A stretch of 64,000 nucleotides of DNA, from positions 1 through 64,000 of the forward strand of contig CAYSDZ010000016.1 of NCBI GenBank assembly GCA_964429915.1, written 5' to 3'. Every line of letters begins with the position of its first letter. Position 1 is the stretch's first letter. Both the position numbers and the translations under genes were made by a program. Origin of the DNA: Alteromonas_F sp964429915. GTDB taxonomy: Bacteria > Pseudomonadota > Gammaproteobacteria > Enterobacterales > Alteromonadaceae. Positions 9,573 to 17,783 of the stretch are shown here, piece by piece. The notes under the pieces were generated by a model, which did not search any database, was not told the DNA's origin, and worked only from the letters and a program-made list of their open reading frames with translations.

Positions 9573-10579
9573 AGCTCGCCAGTATAGCGGGGCCACGAGA
9601 CGGCAATTTAGCGATTGTCAGTAAAGACCTCCAACGCATGTATGAAGTAGGAGATCGCTATCCAAACTTGCAGTGTGCTTTGGATAGTTGGAAAGAGGCC
9701 AAGCCTTGGCTGCAAACCTTAAGCGAACAGCTAGAAGATGGGCGCTTGCCAAGTAAACCATTTGTACAGGCTGACTGTGCGTCTCCACTTCCAAGGGCCT
9801 TTCAATGGGCAGACGGCAGCGCTTATGTTAATCATGTCGAGTTAGTAAGAAAAGCCAGAAACGCAGAAATGCCCGACACGTTTTGGACCGAGCCGTTAAT
9901 GTACCAAGGAGGCTCAGATACATTTTTAAACCCTTACTCTCCTATCGTGCTTCCCAACGATGACGAACTGGGTATCGACTTTGAGGCTGAAGTAGCGGTT
10001 ATTACCGATGATGTGCCAATGGGCGTAAATGCTGATGAAGCTCTAAAGCATATTAAACTGATTATGCTTGTGAATGATGTATCACTACGAGGGTTGATTC
10101 CGGCTGAGCTAGCAAAGGGTTTGGGTTTTTATCAATCGAAACCCTCAAGTGCGTTTAGTCCGGTTTGTGTTACCCCTGATGAGTTGGCTGACTGTTGGCA
10201 TAACGGTAAATTACATCTTCCGCTGCTCTCAAGTTTAAATACAAGGTTATTTGGAAAGCCTAATGCAGGTATCGATATGACGTTTCATTTTGGTCAACTT
10301 ATTGCTCATGCCGCACGAACAAGGAATTTAGCCGCAGGCACTATCATTGGCTCAGGTACCGTATCGAATAAATATGATGGTGGCCCAGGCAAAACCATAG
10401 CAGACGGAGGAGTAGGGTACAGCTGTATAGCAGAACTACGAATGATAGAAATTATTCAGCATGGAAAAGCAAACACTGCCTTCATGCAAAATGGAGACTG
10501 TGTAAAAATTGAAATGCTCGACTCGCACGGCCTATCTATTTTTGGCGAAATCAACCAAACAGTGTTAATTAAACCTTAG
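9569..10579 (+). CDS. Fumarylacetoacetate hydrolase family protein
   Basis: A 336-aa FAH-family hydrolase, expected to split fumarylacetoacetate (or maleylacetoacetate) to fumarate and acetoacetate at the end of tyrosine breakdown. It carries the family's metal/catalytic region (GIDFEAEVAVITDDV, MLVNDVSLRG, GSGTVSNKYDGGPG). The ATGA overlap with the VOC gene indicates translational coupling in the hppD operon. Homogentisate dioxygenase and maleylacetoacetate isomerase are not in this window, so those steps must be encoded elsewhere or done differently. Confidence 0.88.
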   Translation: MKLASIAGPRDGNLAIVSKDLQRMYEVGDRYPNLQCALDSWKEAKPWLQTLSEQLEDGRLPSKPFVQADCASPLPRAFQWADGSAYVNHVELVRKARNAEMPDTFWTEPLMYQGGSDTFLNPYSPIVLPNDDELGIDFEAEVAVITDDVPMGVNADEALKHIKLIMLVNDVSLRGLIPAELAKGLGFYQSKPSSAFSPVCVTPDELADCWHNGKLHLPLLSSLNTRLFGKPNAGIDMTFHFGQLIAHAARTRNLAAGTIIGSGTVSNKYDGGPGKTIADGGVGYSCIAELRMIEIIQHGKANTAFMQNGDCVKIEMLDSHGLSIFGEINQTVLIKP

Positions 10580-10585
10580 ACGGTA

Positions 10586-10788
10586 TGGTGTGAAAGAGAC
10601 AAACGAAGTTATACCAAAATAGTAAGCGAGTCATTGCAGTAGGGTTCTCCATTTTAAAGCGTCGAAATCATGGATGATTTCGTCGAGCGCCCATGGATGG
10701 GTTCACAGCGTCTTTAAAATGGAGAACCCTACTGCAATGACGAATGATTACTTGCTTAGCTATAACTTCGTTTGCCTCTTTCACACCA
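10586..10788. repeat. Hairpin element copy A: long inverted arms around a conserved 52-nt core
   Basis: It fills most of the gap between the FAH gene and the aromatic hydroxylase gene. The outer arms (10586-10613 and 10761-10788) are 28 bp with one mismatch. The inner arms (10631-10659 and 10712-10740) are 29 bp and perfect. The enclosed core (10660-10711) is 52 nt. It holds two mini-hairpins built around CATGGATG (gaaatcatggatgatttc and cccatggatggg) and ends TTCACAGCGT. The core aligns without gaps to copies B and C, whereas the arms do not match theirs. No coding sequence is seen. Confidence 0.9.
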
Positions 10789-10856
10789 AACTTAGAGCGT
10801 CAGATGTTAGAGCTTAATATACAGAGAATCGAAAATGAACAAGAGAGTTTGTCGGT

Positions 10857-12635
10857 ATGACATTGGAATATAAAACCCAGCAGGAAGTGATAGACAGTTT
10901 GCCTGTTCATCTCAGACCGTTTGTGGCTGTTCAGAAATACGAAGATTACACACCGCGCGATCAAGCCGTGTGGCGTTTTTTAATGCAACAACTTGTCGAA
11001 AACCTGAGTGCAAGCGCGCATCCTTTATATTTGCAAGGCTTAAAAGAGACGGGCATTGACGTAGACAGCATTCCTAAAATTGAAGTGATGAATCATTGCT
11101 TAGAGAAAATAGGATGGCGAGCAGCCGTTGTTGACGGGTTTATTCCTGCAGCGATTTTTATTGAATTCCTTGCTCACAGAGTGTTGGTAGTCGCTGTGAA
11201 TATTCGCTCAATTAAGCACATGCTATACACGCCCGCACCTGACATTATTCATGAGTCAGCAGGTCATGCGCCTTTTTTAATTGATGTTGATTACGCTGAG
11301 TACTTGGAGCGAGTCGGACAGTTTGGTCGAAGAGTGATTGCCCACAAAAGTGACTTGGATACCTTTGAAGCGATCCGCCATTTGTCCATAGTTAAAGAGT
11401 CGCCAGATTCGTCTGAAAGTGATATTGAAAAAGCGGAGCAGCGCTTAGAGGAAACGATTAAGGCATCCAAGGGTGAATCGCCTTCTGAACAAAGTTTATT
11501 GGCCCGTCTTCAGTGGTGGACAACTGAGTATGGTTTAGTGGGGAACGTTAACGATTACCAGATATTTGGAGCGGGACTATTGTCTTCTCTCGGTGAGAGT
11601 GTCAATTGTTTAGACGATGAAAAAGTCAAAAAAATTCCACTTACGCTTGATGCAATTAATCAACCTTTCGATATTACCCAAGAACAACCGCAGCTTTTTG
11701 TCGCAAAAAATTGTCGTCACCTTTCACAAGTTGCAGAGGAATTTGCCAAAAGCACCTGCTATTGCAGAGGTGGAGCAGAATCACTGCGAAAAGCAGTCAG
11801 TGCAAAAACGGTCAATACCGCCGTTTATAACTCCGGTGTAGAGGTGAGTGGCGTGTTTACGCGAACGATTGAGAACGCAGTGGGTGATGTCGTTTATTTT
11901 AACACGACAGGGCCCACTCAGTTGAGTTTTAAAGAGCGTGAAATTAACGGGCATGGCACACAATACCATGCTCCCGGTTTTGGTAGCCCTGTGGGTAAAG
12001 TGCAGTCGATGGACAAATGTTTATCTTCTTACAGTATCGACGATTTAAAGCGTTTTGAAATAGAAGTCGGCAAAGCAGTGAAGCTTGAGTTTTTATCGGG
12101 TATTTGTGTTGAGGGTGTGTTGAATACTATCTATCGACGCGACGGGAAAAATCTTATTTTTAGTTTTTCGGATTGCTGGGTAAAAACCTTTGAGGGGGAG
12201 TGTTTATTTGAGCCTGACTGGGGGACGTTCGACATGGCAGTCGGGGAGCAGATAAGCTCCGTTTACGGTGGCTCGGCTGACCCGTCAAACTATCCACTTT
12301 ATACCAAACCAACTGATTCCGCGCATGCGCCAGAGACCCACGATAGCCAAACACTGAGTTTGTTTACGCTCTATAAGGAAATACGAAATCTTCGACAAGC
12401 TGACGCCAATCCTGAGTTGATAACGCGTTTAATCGACACCTATTTAGCATTGTCGTCGAACGAGTGGCTACTCGCTTTTGAACTCGCAGAATTGATGCTT
12501 CTTCGCAATATTGATGATAGCCGTTTCTCGTATTTGATACAGGAACTTATCAAAACAAAAGAAAATGCAAATGATCAAAGTAAGCAGCTTATTCAGTATG
12601 CATTACAGAGATTAAAACAAATGGAGACCTCGTAA
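10857..12635 (+). CDS. Long-form aromatic amino acid (phenylalanine 4-) hydroxylase
   Basis: A pterin- and iron-dependent monooxygenase that most likely turns phenylalanine into tyrosine, feeding the hppD pathway next door. The 2-His-1-carboxylate iron site is visible: His132 and His137 in DIIHESAGHAPF and Glu224 in WWTTEYGL. At 592 aa it is about twice the usual bacterial enzyme. The catalytic domain occupies roughly residues 30-290, and the remaining 300 residues have no domain I recognise. It is in the same direction as the hppD operon but separated by the hairpin element, so it may have its own promoter. The next gene starts immediately after its stop. Confidence 0.88.
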   Translation: MTLEYKTQQEVIDSLPVHLRPFVAVQKYEDYTPRDQAVWRFLMQQLVENLSASAHPLYLQGLKETGIDVDSIPKIEVMNHCLEKIGWRAAVVDGFIPAAIFIEFLAHRVLVVAVNIRSIKHMLYTPAPDIIHESAGHAPFLIDVDYAEYLERVGQFGRRVIAHKSDLDTFEAIRHLSIVKESPDSSESDIEKAEQRLEETIKASKGESPSEQSLLARLQWWTTEYGLVGNVNDYQIFGAGLLSSLGESVNCLDDEKVKKIPLTLDAINQPFDITQEQPQLFVAKNCRHLSQVAEEFAKSTCYCRGGAESLRKAVSAKTVNTAVYNSGVEVSGVFTRTIENAVGDVVYFNTTGPTQLSFKEREINGHGTQYHAPGFGSPVGKVQSMDKCLSSYSIDDLKRFEIEVGKAVKLEFLSGICVEGVLNTIYRRDGKNLIFSFSDCWVKTFEGECLFEPDWGTFDMAVGEQISSVYGGSADPSNYPLYTKPTDSAHAPETHDSQTLSLFTLYKEIRNLRQADANPELITRLIDTYLALSSNEWLLAFELAELMLLRNIDDSRFSYLIQELIKTKENANDQSKQLIQYALQRLKQMETS

Positions 12636-13238
12636 ATGTCAAATGTCGCAATACTTGTTGGAAGTCATCGCAACGATTCTCAAAGCGCTAAAATTGGTAA
12701 TATGATTGCTGAAAAGTTAGCAGAACATAAACACTGTAACTCGGTTACAACCGTTGATTTGGCCCACACGCCTTTGCCATTTTGGAGTGAAGAGTACAGC
12801 GGGGACGAGAAGCAACAGATTGAACAAACCAAACAGCTTTTACAACAAGCAGATGCTTATGTGGTTATTTCTCCCGAATGGCATGGCATGGTGCCATCAG
12901 CCTTGAAAAATTTATTTTTATTGTATACCAATGACGTGTTCGCTCATAAACCAGCGCTTATTGCGAGTGTTTCAGCAAGCGTCAATGGGAGTTATCCTGT
13001 GAGTGAATTAAGATCTACGACGTATAAAAATTCACGTATTTGCTACTTGCCTGAACATCTTATTTTTCGAAATGTCGGTGAAATATTTAATGGTGAAAGC
13101 GACAAAGATAACGAAGAGCAAGCTTACTTATCAGAAAGAACCGATTATTGTTTAGATTATTTGATGCTGTACAGCGAAGCCTTATCAAACGTGCGTCAAA
13201 ATCAACCTAGCTCAGATGAGTTCGAAAATGGCATGTAA
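12636..13238 (+). CDS. NADPH-dependent FMN reductase family flavoprotein
   Basis: A 200-aa flavodoxin-fold protein of the NADPH-dependent FMN reductase family. The N-terminal VAILVGSHRNDSQSAKIG is the phosphate-binding loop for FMN, and SPEWHGMVPSALKNLF matches the family's second flavin contact (usually P.YN...P..LKN). The start ATG follows the hydroxylase stop with no gap, so the two are co-translated. It could supply reducing power for the hydroxylase's pterin cofactor or act as a quinone reductase; this role is only inferred. Confidence 0.85.
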   Translation: MSNVAILVGSHRNDSQSAKIGNMIAEKLAEHKHCNSVTTVDLAHTPLPFWSEEYSGDEKQQIEQTKQLLQQADAYVVISPEWHGMVPSALKNLFLLYTNDVFAHKPALIASVSASVNGSYPVSELRSTTYKNSRICYLPEHLIFRNVGEIFNGESDKDNEEQAYLSERTDYCLDYLMLYSEALSNVRQNQPSSDEFENGM

Positions 13239-13263
13239 AACGCGTTAGGCTAAAAAAAGAGAG

Positions 13264-13301
13264 ACTTAACAACGCTTATTTTTCAATAAGCGCTGTTAAG
13301 T
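13264..13301 (-). terminator. Hairpin at the 3' end of the DUF4239 gene
   Basis: A 17-bp stem with one mismatch (13264-13280 with 13285-13301) and a 4-nt loop. It spans the stop codon of the minus-strand gene. On the minus strand it is followed a few bases later by a run of T, fitting an intrinsic terminator for that gene. Confidence 0.6.
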
Positions 13302-14076
13302 AGTCTTGAATTTGCGCTTGAGTATCGGACAAACTCTCTTGGTCGACTTGAATAACACCACGCCTTGGCCTATCCAAATCGATCACAATAAATACGACCA
13401 ACACGACTAAACCAGACATCACTGTTGTAGGAAATACAGGGCGTTTTCGATATAAACCGCTCGTATAGCCAAGCACACCACCCGCAGTGACAAATATTAA
13501 GAACAAAACAAATAATACAGGTTCAGGAACATGTAATCGCAGCACTGCTGTTCGTTTATTTTCAGTAGTCACAATATTTGTTATCTGTTGAATAAAGCCA
13601 TTTGCAATTGCTGGTTTTGTAGACACTGCGAATTCTTTTTGTGCAAATAAAAAAAGCTGAGATTGCAGGTCGTTAACTCTTTTCTGTTGGAGGCGCCTTT
13701 GTGTCGTATCCGCAAGATTAACTGCACTCATTTCAATTCGAAATTGTGTATATGTATCTAACAAACTAAGCGCTTCAGATTGGTTTTGATTCGAAATTAA
13801 TTTGGCTTGCATTGCCGCTTTACTTATTGCGCTGGCTTCTTCAATGACAATGCTACTTCTGTCATCGTATCTCTGTAATGACATGTTAAACGTAAAACCT
13901 AACAGTAAAGCAAGTAGGCCGACTATGCCTGCTTGTATAGCAGTGGCCTGACTTTTAACTTCAGCATGTTCGTCATCTGTTTCAAAGCGCCTACCTAGAA
14001 AAAAACAAATCTGATTCACACAGAGCATACTGATAAACAGCACACTTGCGATGAGTAGGCTACTTTGGTCATACAT
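13276..14076 (-). CDS. DUF4239-like (bestrophin-like) membrane protein
   Basis: A protein of about 266 aa with two N-terminal membrane segments (SLLIASVLFISMLCVNQICF and IQAGIVGLLALLLGFTFNMS), a soluble helical middle rich in Q/N, and two C-terminal membrane segments (VLFVLFLIFVTAGGVLGYTS and VVLVVFIVIDLDRPRRG). This layout and the DLDRPRRG end match the DUF4239 family, whose function is unknown. The start at 14076 is chosen because AGAAG lies upstream; an in-frame ATG at 14091 is possible. Confidence 0.7.
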   Translation of the reverse strand: MYDQSSLLIASVLFISMLCVNQICFFLGRRFETDDEHAEVKSQATAIQAGIVGLLALLLGFTFNMSLQRYDDRSSIVIEEASAISKAAMQAKLISNQNQSEALSLLDTYTQFRIEMSAVNLADTTQRRLQQKRVNDLQSQLFLFAQKEFAVSTKPAIANGFIQQITNIVTTENKRTAVLRLHVPEPVLFVLFLIFVTAGGVLGYTSGLYRKRPVFPTTVMSGLVVLVVFIVIDLDRPRRGVIQVDQESLSDTQAQIQDYLTALIEK

Positions 14077-14183
14077 TATTTCTTCTCGCATTATTGTTCG
14101 TTTAGCTGTCTATTCTTCGCGTTTTATTTGCGTTCGCCAATCAATGGGTGAAAGCAATGCGCTAATCTGTTTTGTTGCTTATA

Positions 14184-14786
14184 TTAAATATCTTGCTTAG
14201 AGAGCTCGTCTACGCTAACAAAACAATTTTGTGCAAATACATCTAAAAAATAATTCACGGAAGGCATTTCTTTTCTATACACATCTAATACAGATTCAAG
14301 GCGTGTCTTTACATGACTAAACTCATGATTGCCAAACTTTATTTCATCACAGGCTTTTAAATAGGCTGAGATGATATCGGCCGCTTTTACAATTTTCTTG
14401 TACACGGGGTCAACATTATCTTGAACCAATAAATCGCTAAACGCAGCTTGTAAATCGTGTGGTAACGACGCCAAACACTCTTGTTCAGATAACTTTTCAA
14501 GCTTCTTGAACTCGCGTGTTATTTCAGGGTTATGGTATTTGGTAACATGATTGAGGTCTTGTAATTTTGACTCGGAGATTTCATGGTAAATGGCTACGGT
14601 GGCCGCTTTTTCAGGGCTTAACGCGCCGTTAAATTTTTGATTTTGAATTACCGCTAGTAAATGTGCGATAACCGCAACCTGTTGAGAATGTTCAGCAATA
14701 TTTTCCCGCTTCACAGTGTGCATCAGTGCCCAGCGTTTGATTAACGGCATGCGCAAAATCCACGCTAAGAATGTACTTTGTTTCAT
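14184..14786 (-). CDS. yfbR: YfbR-like 5'-deoxynucleotidase with altered HD dyad
   Basis: A 200-aa HD-superfamily protein related to E. coli YfbR, which dephosphorylates deoxynucleoside monophosphates. Residues line up with E. coli numbering: His33 (AEHSQQ), His68, Glu72, Asp77 and Asp137 are present. Position 69, the Asp of the HD dyad that binds the metal, is Glu here (YHEISES). It lies next to alaA, the same neighbourhood as in E. coli (yfbQ-yfbR). Activity may be altered, since Glu for Asp in an HD site is uncommon. Confidence 0.85.
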   Translation of the reverse strand: MKQSTFLAWILRMPLIKRWALMHTVKRENIAEHSQQVAVIAHLLAVIQNQKFNGALSPEKAATVAIYHEISESKLQDLNHVTKYHNPEITREFKKLEKLSEQECLASLPHDLQAAFSDLLVQDNVDPVYKKIVKAADIISAYLKACDEIKFGNHEFSHVKTRLESVLDVYRKEMPSVNYFLDVFAQNCFVSVDELSKQDI

Positions 14787-14834
14787 TAATTTGACCTGCT
14801 TGAATTTAACCTGTTTGACTGCGTAAAAAATGGC

Positions 14835-16055
14835 TTAGGACACTTGGTGATAACGGCCGAAAAAGCGCTCAATTTTATCCATGGCGGGCTCTAGAACGTC
14901 AGTATGGGGGAGGAAAACCAACCTAAAGTAGCATCCTTCGCTTAAGTTAAATGCACTTCCATGAACCAAGAGTATTTTTTCGCTATTTAATAAATCAAAA
15001 ATCATTTGTTCGTCATTATTAATGTTGAATTTTTCAGCATCAACTTTAGCAAAACAATACATTGCTCCTTTTGGTTTTACACAGGAAATACCATCAATCT
15101 CGTTTAAACGTTTCGTTGCTAGGTCGCGTTGAGCTTTTAAGCGCCCGTTGCCATTCACCAAATCGTTAATACTTTGATACCCACCGAGAGCTGTTTGAAT
15201 AGCACTTTGACACGGCACGTTGGCACACATGCGCATTGATGAGAGAATATTTAAGCCATCGATATAGCCTTTTGCAATCCGCTTATTGCCGCTGACAAGC
15301 ATCCATCCAGCGCGGAAACCCGCCACGCGATAATTTTTAGACAGCCCACCCAAAGTGACAATAAACAAGTCGTCCGCTAAGGACGCGATACAGGTGTGTT
15401 GATGTTGGTCATATAAAATTTTGTCATAAATTTCGTCAGAGAAAATCACTAAGTTGTGTTCTCTGGCAACAGCTATAACCTCTTGAAGTAATGACGCGCT
15501 GTAAACTGCACCTGTCGGATTGTTGGGATTAATGAGCACTATAGCTTTGGTTTTTCTAGTGATTTTGCTTTTAATATCATCAATATCTGGAAACCAATCG
15601 GCTTGTTCGTCACAGCGATAGTGCACCGGTGTGCCAGAGGATAAGCTAACAGCTGCTGTCCATAAGGGGTAGTCAGGGCTAGGGATTAGCACTTCATCCC
15701 CTAAGTTCAGCAAAGCTTGCATTGCCATCATAATCATTTCACTAACGCCATTGCCAATAAACACATCATCAATAGCGATATTTTTCAAATTTTTCTGTTG
15801 GTAATACTGCATAACTGCAACACGAGCTGCATAAATGCCAGTTGAATCCGAATAGCCTTGAGAGGTAGGAAGATTATGAATAACATCTTTTAAAATATCA
15901 TCTGGCGCATCAAAGCCAAAAGGAGCAGGATTGCCGATATTCAGCTTTAGAATGCGATGCCCTTCCTCCTCCATTTGACGCGCGCGCGCCGCGATAGGGC
16001 CGCGGATTTCATAACACACATTGTCTAATTTGTTGGATTTATTGACCGCTTTCAT
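14835..16055 (-). CDS. alaA: Alanine-synthesising aminotransferase AlaA
   Basis: A 406-aa PLP-dependent fold-type I aminotransferase, close to AlaA (YfbQ), which makes alanine from pyruvate using glutamate. Visible motifs are LNIGNPAPFGF at the N-terminus, INPNNPTGAVY, SDEIYDKILYD, and the PLP lysine in TLGGLSKNYRVAGFRAGW. The length matches the family, and synteny with yfbR supports the assignment. The two are 48 bases apart on the same strand. Confidence 0.93.
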   Translation of the reverse strand: MKAVNKSNKLDNVCYEIRGPIAARARQMEEEGHRILKLNIGNPAPFGFDAPDDILKDVIHNLPTSQGYSDSTGIYAARVAVMQYYQQKNLKNIAIDDVFIGNGVSEMIMMAMQALLNLGDEVLIPSPDYPLWTAAVSLSSGTPVHYRCDEQADWFPDIDDIKSKITRKTKAIVLINPNNPTGAVYSASLLQEVIAVAREHNLVIFSDEIYDKILYDQHQHTCIASLADDLFIVTLGGLSKNYRVAGFRAGWMLVSGNKRIAKGYIDGLNILSSMRMCANVPCQSAIQTALGGYQSINDLVNGNGRLKAQRDLATKRLNEIDGISCVKPKGAMYCFAKVDAEKFNINNDEQMIFDLLNSEKILLVHGSAFNLSEGCYFRLVFLPHTDVLEPAMDKIERFFGRYHQVS

Positions 16056-16179
16056 TTTCTTGCTAATACCTTAATAAAACAGCCGAACAGATTAGCCTAT
16101 CTTGCAAATTCTTACAATTTAACAATTGCCAAAATGGAAAGGAAATTACATTATTTCTTAAAAGTGCAGGAGATAAACC

Positions 16180-16698
16180 ATGGCATTACCGTTATTTCTT
16201 TTAGGCGCAAGTATCGCAGCATTTGCAGGTAATGAGTTGTCGAAAAACAACGCACGTAAATCAGGCATTGTCGGCACTTTTCCCGGAGAAAGAAATGTGA
16301 TGGTGAAACCTGAAAACGGCGCAGTGGTGTGCTGCGGAGTTTACGAACTGTTTGAACACAGCGGAATTTGGGCAGACAATGCGATTATTGAGCGTAATGG
16401 CAATGGCTTGGTTCGCGGTGTTTCGCCCTATCGTTTTATTCAACAACGCAGCGGTAAAACCATATACATTGCCTGCGACAAATACAACCGACCCTTAAAA
16501 GATGAAGTCGCCATGCTTCGCGCTGCTTCACAGCTTTTTCAGTTACATCGCTACAGCGTAATAAAAAACAACTGTAACCGCTTTGTAGCTGAATGTCTGA
16601 GTGGTTGCGACACACCGATTACCCGTTTTTCCGAACTTAATAGTCTTTTATTTCAACATTTCTCATCGACAATCCATTGGCTCAAAGCCAACGTTTAA
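16180..16698 (+). CDS. LRAT/NlpC-like papain-fold protein
   Basis: A 172-aa protein with a short hydrophobic N-terminus (MALPLFLLGASIAAFAGNEL), which may be a signal or anchor, then a domain resembling LRAT-type thiol acyltransferases/hydrolases. EHSGIWADNAIIE offers the catalytic His near the start, and YSVIKNNCNRFVAECLSG offers the catalytic Cys near the end, the circularly permuted order seen in LRAT proteins. The substrate is unknown. It stands alone between alaA and the DUF2189 gene with an AGGAG ribosome site upstream. Confidence 0.6.
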   Translation: MALPLFLLGASIAAFAGNELSKNNARKSGIVGTFPGERNVMVKPENGAVVCCGVYELFEHSGIWADNAIIERNGNGLVRGVSPYRFIQQRSGKTIYIACDKYNRPLKDEVAMLRAASQLFQLHRYSVIKNNCNRFVAECLSGCDTPITRFSELNSLLFQHFSSTIHWLKANV

Positions 16699-16869
16699 GT
16701 CAATTAATGAAAAAAGCCTGAACAAATTCGCGTAATTACGCTGTCTATGCTATTACATTAATGTTAATAAATTATTGTGAAGTTGTTATTTTGTTTGGGT
16801 TGCGCTAACGTAGTGATCGTAAAATAAACAAAAAGCGTTTAATGTATAATCAATACGTCGAGGTGAACT

Positions 16870-17664
16870 ATGTCACATCATTTCAAGGAAACACCACACA
16901 ACGCAATCACAGACAGCGGAATAGCACGCGTTATTCCCTGTAAAGAACTAGACACTAGCGATCCAATTAAATGGCTTTCGCTAGGGCTAAGAGACTTAAT
17001 GCGTGCTCCGGGTATCAGTGTTTTCTATGGTGTGTTATTCGCTATTATTCCTTGGATCATAACGTACTTTGTCGCTATGTCTGGTTGGTATATGGTTATC
17101 TTACCTGCATTAGTTGTATTTATGCTTGCGGGGCCATTTTTGGCCGCCGGGCTTTACGACGTGAGTTGGCAGTTTGAAAAAAATCACACGCCAAGCTTAC
17201 GCCACTCACTTAAGGCGATGAGACGCAACGCAGTGAATGAGTGGGGTTTTGGCATCATGCTTATGGTGTTTATGATTTTTTGGTTGCGCGTAGCTGCGTT
17301 AATCCACGCTTTGTATCCGTCTTACATAGAAAATACTCTTGAGTCATTGTTACCCTTTTTAGTATTGGGAACGGTTGCAGGTGCACTGTTCACTACCGCT
17401 ATGTTTTTTATCAGCGCATTTACTCAACCTATTTTAATGGAACGAAAGGTCGACTTAGCCACAGCCGTTCTTACCAGTGTAAATGCAGTTTGGGTGAATA
17501 AAGTACCGATGATGATTTGGGGAGGAGTTATCTTCACCTCCGTACTTATCGGTTTCCTGACTGGTTTTATTGCATTCATCTTCCTAATGCCGTTGCTTGG
17601 ATACGCGTCTTGGCATGCTTATATTGACGCTATCGAAACTAAAATTGAACGTAACTATGAATAG
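16870..17664 (+). CDS. DUF2189 integral membrane protein
   Basis: A 264-aa membrane protein with about six hydrophobic segments, from SVFYGVLFAIIPWIITYFVA to IGFLTGFIAFIFLMPLLGYA. The pattern WLSLGLRDLMRAPGISVFYG at the start and GPFLAAGLYDVSWQFE after the second segment fits the DUF2189 family. Its role is unknown; some annotations call it cytochrome c oxidase-like, which the sequence does not support. A GAGGTGA site precedes the ATG. Confidence 0.8.
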   Translation: MSHHFKETPHNAITDSGIARVIPCKELDTSDPIKWLSLGLRDLMRAPGISVFYGVLFAIIPWIITYFVAMSGWYMVILPALVVFMLAGPFLAAGLYDVSWQFEKNHTPSLRHSLKAMRRNAVNEWGFGIMLMVFMIFWLRVAALIHALYPSYIENTLESLLPFLVLGTVAGALFTTAMFFISAFTQPILMERKVDLATAVLTSVNAVWVNKVPMMIWGGVIFTSVLIGFLTGFIAFIFLMPLLGYASWHAYIDAIETKIERNYE

Positions 17665-17680
17665 ACGTAACTATGAATAG
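17649..17680 (+). repeat. 16-bp tandem duplication at the DUF2189 gene stop
   Basis: The last 16 bases of the gene, including its TAG, are repeated immediately after it (17649-17664 and 17665-17680, perfect copies). It looks like a recent slippage duplication without coding effect. Confidence 0.95.
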
Positions 17681-17783
17681 CAACAGAGATCTATTTTTGT
17701 ATGGGGTGGATGTGAGATAGTATTTTGAGTAATCTCGACGTTGCTGAGCCGTTTCAGCATCGTCCGTTTTAGAGGTTTTCAAA

